Origin: Glandiceps talaboti
Lineage: Eukaryota > Hemichordata > Enteropneusta > Spengelidae
Assembly: GCF_964340395.1 (NCBI RefSeq)
Contig: NC_135552.1
Span: 6,994,994-7,058,993, forward strand
Direction of reading: 5' to 3'
Length of the DNA stretch: 64,000 nucleotides
Within the stretch, counting starts at the first letter, position 1. Every line of letters begins with the position of its first letter. Shown here one piece after another: positions 35,101-43,522 of the stretch. The position numbers and the translations under genes were made by a program. The notes below the pieces were generated by a model. It made no database searches. It saw only the letters and a program-made list of their open reading frames with translations, and was not told where the DNA came from.

Positions 35101-36521
35101 CGTACCTGTGCGACAGTGCTGAGGACTGTTTGAATGGAGAAGACGAGATAGACTGTGGTTGTTCTGCCAGTGAATTTACTTGTCTGAGTGGTGGTTGTAT
35201 ACCCCTGTGGAAATCCTGCAATGGATTTCCTGACTGTCCCGGTGAAGAAGATGAAAGTATTGACTTATGTGGGCCAGTTTGTCGAAAGGGACAGTTTAAA
35301 TGTACTGGGTCGGGCACATGTGTAGAAAAGACTGTTATATGTAATGGTGTCTTGGATTGTCCAAATGGTGAAGATGAGAAAAGCTGTGGTACATCAATTC
35401 AAGGTCAGTAATAAATTTATACTATCTACAACTGGGACATTTCTTCATCAAATAACCAAAGACACAAGTTTAAATATTGGGTGAAAGCCAAGTTTTAAAT
35501 CTGCCAAGTTGAAACTAATGGTGCAACTGTAGATTCATTATCCGATCAGACAACCACAATGTATTCACTATAAATTGTTAAAATGCCAGTAATTAGATAA
35601 TGTTAATCAATGGTAAATATTGCCCATAAGTAGTACAGAAACGGGTTGAAATCATTGTCACCTGATGGCGCTGAAGTTTTGGTGTGAACAAAAAACATCT
35701 ATTTAATTTGATTTATTGTGCATACAGCTGAACAAAAATACGCTTACCCACAGTTGATGGAATACTTTTCACCGTGTACGATATTACGAGTAATATATCG
35801 CATCTAACAAAACAAAACAAGTTCCAGTTGCAGCTAATGCAGCTTATAAAAATCACTATTCCTTCACCTTGTAGATTACTCCAACTTAAGATGGTATCTT
35901 TAACAATTACCGATATACATTTTCTAAAACATTAACATCCAAGTTACTGAAAACGTTACTTCTTGCCATCAGATGTACAGCCATTACAGACTGGAAGAAC
36001 AGTTTTAAATAATCTTTTTAAGTTGATGGCAGTTTCCACATCCACTATTTCTCGTGAGACTTCACACAGTTTTTGCGATTTTATTATTTTTTTCTTGAAT
36101 ACGTTAAAAAAACGTTGAGGGTCGACAGTTATTTTTTTTAGGCCTAATGATTAGACTGCTCGTAACCATAGGAAATTTGGCTGGCTGCTAACTATCGCAT
36201 GTCTTTTTCAATACCACAGGAACTGATGACGAAAGCATTCCAGAACAGAGAAATAAAGAAACACATAGAAAAAGAGACGAAGTGGAGCAACACGGATCTA
36301 ATGATAACTTGCAGGACGAATTGCACGATGCAACAAAAACAGGATTTGACAACGGACAGGCCACAGCGGAAGATACAGACAATCATAGAGACGAAGATAC
36401 CAAGAAAAGAAAAATAGGATTTGAGACGATTCGTCAAGATCTGAAAGACAATATACGAAGAAGGGTGAAATCCGGTAAACGTCAGTACATTAAAGAGAAA
36501 TTGGAAATGTCAAATTTATGA
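11012..36521 (+). CDS. Giant secreted-type LDLa-repeat protein gene (about 110 LDL-receptor class A modules)
   Basis: Proposed exons: 11012-11185, 11931-12107 (end uncertain), 13124-13334, 15841-15963, 16812-16940, 21676-21792, 23389-35403 and 36220-36521. Reading frame and splice phase agree at every junction (0,0,1,1,1,1,1), giving about 4,415 residues. The start at 11012 gives a signal peptide (MPSILAICFLQMVFLVLVAS). Next are a possible PKD-like segment, one LDLa module in each of exons 3-6, and about 106 in exon 7. The last exon encodes a hydrophilic, Lys/Arg/Asp-rich tail of 100 residues with KKRK and KSGKR and no membrane segment, so the product is predicted to be secreted. LDLa modules are about 40-residue, six-cysteine, calcium-dependent folds used for binding lipoproteins and basic protein patches. 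Unlike the LRP family there are no EGF or beta-propeller modules, membrane anchor or NPxY tail. Function is unknown; an extracellular matrix, mucus or haemolymph role is only a guess. Confidence 0.8.
11931..12197 (+). CDS. Exon 2 of LDLa gene, possible PKD-like beta-domain; 3' boundary unresolved
   Basis: After a TTTATAG acceptor the phase-0 frame reads ICPAMMHNITIGQTIHISIQ and later FVVEWEGEQ, HGYVWTRFS and KVVVTSSLHENIS. This follows the order of a PKD-type beta-sandwich (polar lead-in, xWxGD-like core, HxY-like strand, VxVxA-SN-like last strand). The frame stops at 12195-12197. To join the phase-0 exon at 13124 the best in-frame donor is AAG|GTGGTT at 12107, but that removes the apparent last strand. 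The alternative is that this exon ends a short 146-residue isoform and the LDLa exons are reached another way. The domain call is inference. Confidence 0.45.
   Translation: MCPAMMHNITIGQTIHISIQAREWGLGFVVEWEGEQTPLLHRVHGYVWTRFSTRYMLRKVVVTSSLHENISKLILSYYRTDTSRYWTS
12326..12708 (+). mobile_element. MITE-like interspersed repeat, most complete copy
   Basis: Parts of this segment recur at 35966-36150 and 50641-51045, sharing a core that starts CAGATGTACAGCCAT and continues with TCTTTTTAAGTTG and CAGTTTCCGC. Its ends are imperfect inverted repeats: ACTAATAAAAAACAGTGTG with GGTTCCC at the left, and the complement of CCGGAACCAAACAATTTTTT at the right. It has no coding capacity. It lies in the intron after the PKD-like exon. 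Confidence 0.65.
13124..13334 (+). CDS. Exon 3 of LDLa gene: linker plus first LDLa module
   Basis: The acceptor is TATCTTAG and the donor is TTG|GTAAGT (phase 1). Only phase 0 is open at the start; the other two frames hit stops. The exon reads a 30-residue linker (FSKGSSASFKIAFGNENFDE...) and then a six-Cys LDLa module with CDGNVDCEDEFDES, keeping the calcium-binding acidic residues. Confidence 0.85.
14342..15472. mobile_element. Foldback-type element with ~190-bp inverted ends, intron 3 of LDLa gene
   Basis: The left arm (about 14342-14530) and right arm (about 15290-15472) are inverted copies. Shared stretches include GCCGTT, GGCCAAAAGT, ACGGTTAAAATTAGTTTG with its complement, and TTCTGGTTTGACGAAAA with its complement. 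The ends are TATGGC and GCCAT. The 7 bases AATCACC occur on both sides (14335-14341 and 15473-15479), matching a target-site duplication. No transposase frame is present, so it is non-autonomous. Its ends resemble those of the element at 51165-53571. Confidence 0.75.
14592..14670. repeat. GC-rich palindromic hairpins inside the foldback element
   Basis: Units of CACGAGCACGTCGTGCTCGT type, each self-complementary, alternate with GGCGCCGG and GGCGCCTG. A set of nested hairpins results, much more GC-rich than the surroundings. Confidence 0.8.
15841..15963 (+). CDS. Exon 4 of LDLa gene: one LDLa module
   Basis: Phase-1/phase-1 exon (TTTACAG acceptor, GCT|GTAAGT donor) reading ECDKCDIVCQPNGKC, then CNGYEYDCPDNYDES and ALCG. 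It is a single module with the CxxxxxDCxxxxDE core and slightly unusual spacing (an extra residue before DC). Confidence 0.85.
16812..16940 (+). CDS. Exon 5 of LDLa gene: one LDLa module
   Basis: Phase-1/phase-1 exon with acceptor GACGGCAG and donor GCA|GTAAGT, reading QCGRKEFPCPDGRCIP, VCDDISDCSDS and DESDDICG. This is a canonical LDLa module with an aromatic (HWVCDD) before Cys4. Confidence 0.85.
16979..18402 (-). mobile_element. Harbinger-like non-autonomous element, copy A (minus orientation)
   Basis: This is the reverse complement of the element at 37413-38683 over most of its length. Shared blocks include the GGTCATG poly-G motifs, the CATCTTGACAG segments and the sequence around ATGGCATATAGCC. 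Its terminal repeat AACTGACCGGTCCC is followed by TAA at 18403. The other end, next to the exon at 16940, has lost its terminal repeat. It has no long reading frame. Confidence 0.75.
18937..18990 (+). repeat. Interspersed repeat fragment, second copy near 42062-42115
   Basis: Both places share TTTTGGTGCCATGAAATGA, then a diverged stretch, then TAATTTGTCAAATTT. The flanking sequences are weakly similar as well. The family is not recognised. Confidence 0.5.
19056..20087. repeat. 28-bp minisatellite, about 36 copies, intron 5 of LDLa gene
   Basis: The unit is CTATATATGCACACTCCCAA followed by TATGCACA. Copies differ by a few point changes (ACTATA/ACAGTA/ACGATA, TGTACACT, CCAACATG). Because 28 is not a multiple of 3 and the unit lacks stops in every frame, all three plus frames are open for up to about 1.1 kb. 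The His/Tyr/Thr-rich translations are artefacts. Confidence 0.95.
20088..21675 (+). other. Rest of intron 5 of LDLa gene
   Basis: AT-rich unique sequence. I see no exon, RNA gene or clear mobile element apart from an imperfect CAGGCCAGGTCAGGCCAG stretch near 20320. Confidence 0.5.
21676..21792 (+). CDS. Exon 6 of LDLa gene: one LDLa module
   Basis: Phase-1/phase-1 exon (CTTTGTAG acceptor, GTG|GTAAGT donor) reading CSPGSVQCSPDACLPADQ, then CDGILHDCDNNYDES and LELCG. It is one LDLa module with acidic residues conserved and an extra residue before DC. Confidence 0.85.
21793..23388 (+). other. Intron 6 of LDLa gene
   Basis: AT-rich intron. Short frames at 22589-23010 and 23055-23363 show no recognisable family. 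A GGGTAGGTAGGTCGAGATTT stretch at 22471-22490 resembles the start of the MITE-like repeat but is too short to call. Confidence 0.5.
23389..35403 (+). CDS. Exon 7 of LDLa gene: single 12,015-bp exon with about 106 LDLa modules
   Basis: The frame is open without interruption. The acceptor is TCCATAAG (weak pyrimidine tract) and the donor is CAAG|GTCAGT, both phase 1. The first 18 modules are diverse and canonical, for example CAGGKCIEATLHCDGIEHC, with CD at the first calcium-ligand position. A diverged trimer follows at about 25530, then 27 trimers plus one module of the homogenised array (25872-35040), then three diverse modules ending at CGTSIQ. No LRP-type EGF or YWTD modules occur. LDLa modules in other genes are usually one per exon, as in exons 3-6 here, so an intronless run of this size suggests expansion by in-frame tandem duplication within one exon, or a retroposed origin. 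Confidence 0.9.
25872..35040 (+). repeat. 672-bp higher-order tandem array encoding six LDLa modules per unit
   Basis: The TGTGATGGYTATGARTGT motif recurs at 25872, 26544 and every 672 bases to 34608, giving 13 exact intervals and so 14 starts with no net insertion or deletion. Each 224-residue unit is two 112-residue trimers: one with ILPSDF, LPLSKCCNG and ILQKQV modules, the other with IS(R/P/L)KDF, I(A/P)LSQRCNG and ILQSKL modules. Copies differ at a handful of sites. The first and last units are the most diverged, as expected for an array renewed from within by unequal exchange or gene conversion. Confidence 0.95.
35966..36150 (+). mobile_element. MITE-like interspersed repeat, 3' fragment, in last intron of LDLa gene
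   Basis: This copies the core and right end of the repeat at 12326-12708: CAGATGTACAGCCATTACAG, TCTTTTTAAGTTGATGGCAG, CTATTTCTCGTGAGACTTCA and a terminal TTTTTTAGGCCTAATG. The left half is missing. Confidence 0.65.
36220..36521 (+). CDS. Last exon of LDLa gene: basic hydrophilic C-terminal tail
   Basis: The acceptor ATACCACAG joins in phase 1 to the donor at 35403. The exon reads 100 residues from GTDDESIPEQRNKETHRKRD to KLEMSNL and a TGA at 36519-36521. It is rich in Lys, Arg, Asp and Glu, has basic clusters KKRK and KSGKR that could be processing sites, and has no cysteine or hydrophobic segment. Confidence 0.75.
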
Positions 36522-36964
36522 AAAGCGAACATAATCATGAATGGACACTTAGAACATTAATTTGAAAATGTTTTTACTTTTTTTATTTATTACATCATTG
36601 ATGTATTATGTTTATTTAAAGTTGATTATTTATGAAATTTAAGTAAGTTTTATTAATTCAAAAAACAGTCTAAAAGACCAAGTATAGGCCAATAACGATT
36701 ATGTTTTTATGTAAAATTAAATGATTTATGTACTTATGAATTGACATTCTCACAAAAATAGATAAATTAAATGAAAATCTTCATGAATAATTTGTGAACG
36801 TTTCAAGTATGATTTGCTTTCATTTGATTTAATTTTATGCAAAGTTGTCATCTACATTTAAGCTTTGTAACCATGGTGACACCAGAGAATAAGAGATTGT
36901 CACATTATTCTTTTTGAATAATTTTTTCCTTTAAATGTAACGTCTTGTCTGTTTTATTAATGGG

Positions 36965-36970
36965 AATAAA
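36965..36970 (+). promoter_or_regulatory. Candidate polyadenylation signal of LDLa gene
   Basis: AATAAA about 440 bases after the stop, in an AT-rich 3' region and preceded by TGTCTGTTTTATTAATGGG. This is the first canonical hexamer I find after the stop codon. Confidence 0.5.
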
Positions 36971-37412
36971 TTATTGACACCAGACAATTTATTTCCAATT
37001 TATTTATGTATGCACGTAAGCGCTTATAGATGTTGTGACACTAAAAAAACCCTGCAAATCTGGGACCAATGTTATAGGCTAGTACCATTGACTAACGTTC
37101 TTTTTATACTCAGATTGAGAAGTGTCAGGCATTACTCTTTACAACAGGATTACATGAGGAGCCCTGTGCGATAAAGGAAGATGGGGGGAGGGGGGGGGGG
37201 AGATGCCGATACTGGTGGTGAGAGAAACATGATGCTTCAATACTATCTAGTCTATATAATTTGTACACTGCTTTATGTCCACCAACACCGGGTGTCAACC
37301 CTTTCTGTTTAATACCCCTACCGAACGTCACCAAATACAATAAACAGTTTTACCGATATTCAGAATCCTACAGTACAGTAGGTGATTCATTCGGGAAGCA
37401 CACCAAATAGTA

Positions 37413-38683
37413 AGGGACCGGTCAGTTTCTTCGGCCGGGGGGGGGGGGGTCACCCCGTTTTTGAAATTGGCAGGGTGAGGTCATGCTGTTTTGAAAATTG
37501 TGGATAGGGGGGGTCATTGTGTTTTGGATTGTGATGGAAGAAAAAATCCTTTCTCTACAATGGCATATAGCCTTGTCTGAAATGTGGTACATGTAAATAT
37601 TTGTTCTTATCCCTGTTTCTTACATAAATTCTTTAATATTACTTATTAGTTCAAGCATAACTACAAATATACATATACATGTATTACCTAGCTACATATA
37701 GTTGCAGAACATGTCATATAAATACTTGGCTGTTTCACAACCAGTGCTTCACTTATATTGCAATTTGGGCAGAAGTGAACTTGAAGGTTTCGTAATGGTA
37801 ATCTTCATAGTTTATAAAAGAAGTTAATCTAAAATGTTCCCTACTCGACACTGTGAACTTGTCAGAAGGGATTAATACACTTTCTATTTTGGACATATAA
37901 TGGTATTAAAATTTCCTTAAATATTTTCACCCAATTTTAATTTGGGATGATATTGTCTTTTAAAGATGTGAAATGTTTGTAGTCTAAAATTGTCTTAAAC
38001 TCCAAATCTCCCCTACTAATGATACTACCAGTAGATGTGCTGACCTTTACTACATGTATATAATGATGCCCCCTTGGACCCCCACATGAGGTGGACATCA
38101 TCCAGTCTCAAGCTCTTCCCTCTTACTGTCAAGATGCTATCAAAGTATATTTCAAAAGTATTCCAACCCTGTGTAGTTGCTGTTTACATTGGTACTGTCT
38201 TGTAAAGCTTGGAAATTATTGTCTGAAAAGGTCTGAATAGTCTCAAAATTGACTTTTCAGAGTAAAAAACTTCCAGGACTTCAAGGGGGGAGACTGCCTA
38301 GGACCCCTATAAGATATATGCATATTACCTGCTAAAAGCATTCCCATACCTTTCACTGCCAAGATGCTATTAAATTCCTTTTGGAATATATTTACCCTGT
38401 GCAGTCAATTATAATTATGATAGTGCTAACCCAGGATCTTATAAATGCAAGATGCAAGACAGTCAAGCAGTCCACACTGAGTCACGATAAAAAAAATACC
38501 GGTCATGTGAATATTATATATATATATATGGGGGGGGGGTCATCATGTTTTAGAATTAAGTGATGGGGGGGGGGGTGTCAGTCTGTTTGGTTTTACAGAT
38601 AGAGGGGGGGGGGGTCAGTGACTTTGACAATTTAAGAATCCACCCCCCCCCCCACCCCAGGCTGAAGAAACTGACCGGTCCCT
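37413..38683 (+). mobile_element. Harbinger-like non-autonomous element, copy B (plus orientation)
   Basis: The ends are inverted repeats GGGACCGGTCAGTTTCTTC and GAAGAAACTGACCGGTCCC, flanked on both sides by TAA. A 3-base TWA target duplication is typical of PIF/Harbinger transposons. The interior has poly-G runs next to GGTCA motifs near both ends and no transposase frame. Copy A lies in inverse orientation at 16979-18402. Confidence 0.8.
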
Positions 38684-40510
38684 AAACGAACTTTGGCTTT
38701 TGAAAGGTAATGTTTGGTCTGTTTAACTAGGTGGCCGTATATACAATTGACAATGAATTACTACGACGGTGCCATAAGTTTTTTGATGCAACAAGATTAG
38801 TGACACACACACACACACACACAAAACCCGGAACGGTTTTTTTGGCCGTGGCGGGCGTAATTCATTTGGCACATGTGTCAGTTCCAGCTGTTGAAGCTCT
38901 TTCGCTCACTGTCAGCTGATGCGAAGTTAGAACTCCAGTAATTATTCTAATGTCACGTGGCCAACTTTCACTTTTTTAAAGTTTTGAAAAAAAACAATTA
39001 AGAGGAGATTAATGGGTAATAAAATATAAAATACTCAAATGAAATACTACATTCTGCAATTGTAATTTAGGGTGGTCTAATATCATAATACATTCCTTAC
39101 AAAATATTCGGTTATTTTAAGTTTAAAGTGGTAAGTAAATATCAAGTAAAATATGAATTCATTAAGAAATCCAATCACTACACTCGTCCTCTTATAAGCT
39201 GAGAACTTTCAGTAAACTGCAAAGCTTTATTCGCCGATAGACGGCGTTGTTTACTAAGATGCTGATTCCTGGGTGAAAGTGGACTCTCGCAGCCTTCACT
39301 GGCTTTGCCAAATTGTCTGTTTTAACGTTTAATTGTATGTTTTTGCCCAGTATTCACTGGCTTCGCAAGATTGTCCAGGGTGTTTAGTGGTTTGCATTGC
39401 CTATCTCGGATGAGCGAGCACACTACAAAGGGGCCGGGATTAGACTAGAATTTTGGTCAAAGACGTTTACTAATTAGGGAAGCCAATGAGGGCTGTGGAG
39501 TCTAGGGTGAAGGAGATGATTCTTATGTTATGTCGTTACTAAAATATTTGAGCATAGTCCTTTATTAATGTCACCTGTACTATGATCTCAAACTTTTCCA
39601 GTACAGAAAAAAATTTGAAACCGAATTAGTTTTAGTGTGACATTAAGAGTTATAATTTTAATTACCTTTAAATTTGTGTTCGGAAATAAATCAATAGCAT
39701 ATTGATATTTTTTGAAAAATGTAAAATTTTTAACATCGATTGCAGTCTCCTTCCATGCTGTATCTGATAAACTTTAAACGGTATGGAAACTTTTCAAGTC
39801 GAATTACACTCTGGAATGGTTAAATGTGACTTTTTGACTTACATCTTTGTCGTAAGGATAGTGTTCTTCAAAGCAAAAGCACCGCGATAATAGTTCCAAT
39901 TTTCAATCTAAAAATTACAATTCTTTTCATTTGTGGCTGACCATATGCCATGCTTTCTTTTGTTGTGCAGCATCCCATCCACACTCAGTACAATCCCCGA
40001 AAGTAAATTGTTATAGCACACTCTCTGTTTAGCTCGATAGGTTCCTTCGTTTTTCGTCTACCACAGCCCTAGCAAGATTACATTTATGTTGTTGTGTTTG
40101 CAGAATTATCTGGTTGTAGTATTTACCAAATTTCGATTTTAAATTAGCAACATGGATTAACAGTAACATAACATATGAAAGTGCTCGGCAGACACTGGGG
40201 AAAGTATGAATTTATGTTGATATTAAGACGTTTAAATTGGTGTTTCAGTCGGCCAAGTTGACATTCTCTATTCGCATTGTTTGATAATGACATTGACAAT
40301 ATAAACAAATTAATTTTATGGACATGACAATATAGTTACTTTGAACTGGTAAATTGAAAACGAACGCGAAATTTTGGTTTTAATTAAATAATCATTGCGT
40401 GATCAAGGTCCGAAGTAGACAGATCGAAACGTCGCGTTAATTTCCAATTTACCTTACGTTTATGGTATATAATTATTGACCTATACAATATCAGAAATAA
40501 TCAGCAACAC

Positions 40511-40513
<3 letters not shown>

Positions 40514-40596
<83 letters not shown>

Positions 40597-40692
40597 GTTT
40601 CAGCATACTTTTATGGATGGATGGATGGATGGATGGATGGATGGATGGATGAATGAATGAATGAATGAATGATTGAATGAATGAATGAATGA
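40514..40692. repeat. (TA)n followed by (GGAT)n/(GAAT)n microsatellites
   Basis: An uninterrupted TA run of about 80 bases is followed by GGAT units and then GAAT units. Confidence 0.95.
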
Positions 40693-40910
40693 AATTTATT
40701 TCGTCAGATAACAAAAATAAGCTACACTTTCAAAGAAATATATGATACAAATATACAAAATGAATACAAAAGAAATAGACAACTAATATCTAATGTGGAC
40801 CATGGAAATAGTTCAGCGGAACTAGTCTTGTCCATGGCCCGTACATTTTTCTACATTTCAAATCGATAATGGGACGCAACGAACTTTCAGAAGAAAAGTG
40901 AACCAAATTA

Positions 40911-40980
40911 CACACACACACACACACACACATACATACACAAACAAACAAACAAACAAACAAACAAACAAACAAACAAA
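40911..40980. repeat. (CA)n-(CAAA)n microsatellite
   Basis: CA dinucleotides pass into CATA and then CAAA units. Confidence 0.95.
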
Positions 40981-41082
40981 TATGCTTACACCTATATATA
41001 CATAACTCAATATAAGTGCTCAAAATAATTATACATTATTAACTTCAGGATCAAATACTCTATAAATCACATCCAGCATGTA

Positions 41083-41192
41083 CACAATGTTGCAGCCAGA
41101 ATTATTACACGTTCGAAATGTCATCACGCCACTTCTACAGGAATTATATTGGCTGCCTGTACGTCAACGTATTATTTATAAGATTTTAGTAA
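41083..41192 (+). mobile_element. Decayed non-LTR retrotransposon fragment (reverse transcriptase ORF 3' end)
   Basis: One frame reads NVAARIITRSK. After a one-base shift it continues ITPLLQELYWLPVRQRIIYK. The order AAARLI-TR...HITPVL..L.WLPV..RI.YK is characteristic of the C-terminal part of CR1/L2/Jockey-type LINE polyproteins. The piece is only about 36 codons, with a frameshift in the middle and stops soon after, so it is an old remnant. Confidence 0.75.
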
Positions 41193-42633
41193 TGTAGTAA
41201 AAGATTTCTAAAGACAATTATGTAACCACCAACATAAATATCGTTTCACTAACTTTAAGTTATATTTTTGCTTTAGTTATTACTGCATTCATTTGTGTAG
41301 CAAACTGCAATACCATAAAGACTCTTCACGAAGTGGTTGTATTGTACTGCTTACATTTGCTGTTCGATCTGGAAGGTGCGCCATGACGGAGCGCCCTCAA
41401 TCAATCCAAATAAAAAGGCCGTTGAGGGCAGAGCGACACGGCGTATCTAATAAAAGCCTATCTAATGGTATGATGGAAAAGTTACAAGGCACACTACTCT
41501 GTATAAAGGTGTTGGGTGAAATTTCACTGTGTAATGATAAGAATTTAATCTATTAATTTACATACAATGGTGAACATTCCAGTTGCGTACACTGACACAT
41601 TGGGATAGAGGTATTATAGTTTGGCATGTGGCCAACAGGAAAATAGAAGACAAAACACAGTCTCAAATATTACAATTTTAGTTCCAAACTAAATACATGG
41701 ACTCTATGTAGTCTGTACAAGTCTATAATCTGACAATTACTTTTACGTGAAGTAATGACGCAAATATTAAAGAAATCAGTGCACGTGTAATCCCTGTTGT
41801 CATCGTTTTCAATATCATGAAATATCGTGGCTGGTGATACAAGACGACGGAAAACAAACAACTGATATGATAAGAATTAACAACACAAGACATTCTGGTG
41901 ATAACTAGTATGTAATCACGTATAATTTGATAAAATAAAAATTAAACATAGAACTTTGAAAATCGTCAATTAAAGTGGGGTGGGGTCATTTTCGTAAAGA
42001 ACACTCGAAGTGTTGTGTGTGTCTACTTTTGAAAAATATCTCTACCGCACATCGGTGTGTTATTTTGGTGCCATGAAATGACTCCCGGATAACAATAATT
42101 TGTCAAATTTTCCTATTGTTGCTACCCCATCGTCGCAAACCACGGCCTGTTTTACGGCACCGTTCTTAACGCGCCGTTCCATTATTTCGTATGGCGGAAG
42201 AAATAAAAGCTCTGGTTGCTAGAATAGTACTACCCGTACTGTCCCGTTTCTTAACCGAGTTTACGTACACCCCATGTATATACGTTAAGGTCTGTACGAT
42301 ACGAAATATCTTCTGCTCAGTTGCAGATTTAAAACGGATCACTGCACAATCCTCACAATTTGTATTACAAAACAGAGAAGATCCTACCATATTAAGCCCC
42401 TGATAATAGAAAGCAAAGTGATAGTTTAGAGGGCCCTCTGGAAGACTAGCTTTTAGCTAACTGCTTGTAAAATAAGATTGTTTACGTGTCTCGATGGTAG
42501 CTAGCATCAAGAAACATGGAAATTGTAATGGTGTAACTAAGATGCAAAGGTCAGTCATGGCACAATTTATTACATGTTCAGTATCAGAGAATTACTGTAC
42601 CAGACTTCTCTTGCCACATAAACAATCTAGATG

Positions 42634-42687
42634 CTTTGGCAAGTATCCAAGGAATCCAAGGGAAATTTACTTGGATACTTGCCAAAG
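42634..42687. repeat. Perfect 18-bp stem hairpin
   Basis: CTTTGGCAAGTATCCAAG at 42634-42651 is exactly complementary to CTTGGATACTTGCCAAAG at 42670-42687, with an 18-base spacer. Two further pairs (one G-T) extend the stem outward. It could be a small transposon remnant or a structured RNA. Confidence 0.7.
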
Positions 42688-43098
42688 TACCCAATGTTTT
42701 GTCCAAACTCATAATGATATCACGGTATTTTCGGTAATCAATATGATCAGTTTGAGCTATAATTAAGCATTGCCTCGATCCTGTTTTGGAGTAGTGTAAT
42801 GTTTGCCGTATCTAGTAGTCATTCCAACATAAAATTGGCGACGGAAGTTTTCACTGTTAAAGAAGAACTCTGACAGTCACACGAATCCAATTTTGAGTAT
42901 ACTTTGAAGTCAAAAAGGTACGTGTATCAAAATCTATATATTCTATTTTAAGTAACCTTTTATAAAGTGTCATTTCATGCATTGTGCGTTTTTTCCAAAT
43001 CAAGCATAGATATCTCAGTGCAAGATATATAAATGTCAAATGACATCATCAAAATAGATTGAAAAATGCTATAGCTATGCGTCGTTCGTTTTCACACA

Positions 43099-43255
<157 letters not shown>

Positions 43256-43522
43256 GTCAATGCACAAGAGCCTAGCCTACAGAAGTGACGTACATATATG
43301 TATACACCTATTGATATTAAGTGCCTCTGGTGATAAAAGGTTTGATATCAATAGTGTTCATTACATTTTCATACTGAGTCGTTTTCTTTCGCAAAATATT
43401 ACAGCTTTCATAAGTTTCAACAATACTTTTATAACTTTTGGCGAAACTGTAAATAAGGCCAGCACTACGATCTTCTGTGTTTGTTAAACATTACGACAGG
43501 CTGTTTGTCTGTATCACAGGTA

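Noticed and set aside
23444-35317. Dozens of 60-200 residue frames on both strands across the LDLa exon, repeated every 672 bp
   Set aside because: They are shadow frames of the LDLa coding array, repeated because the DNA is repeated.
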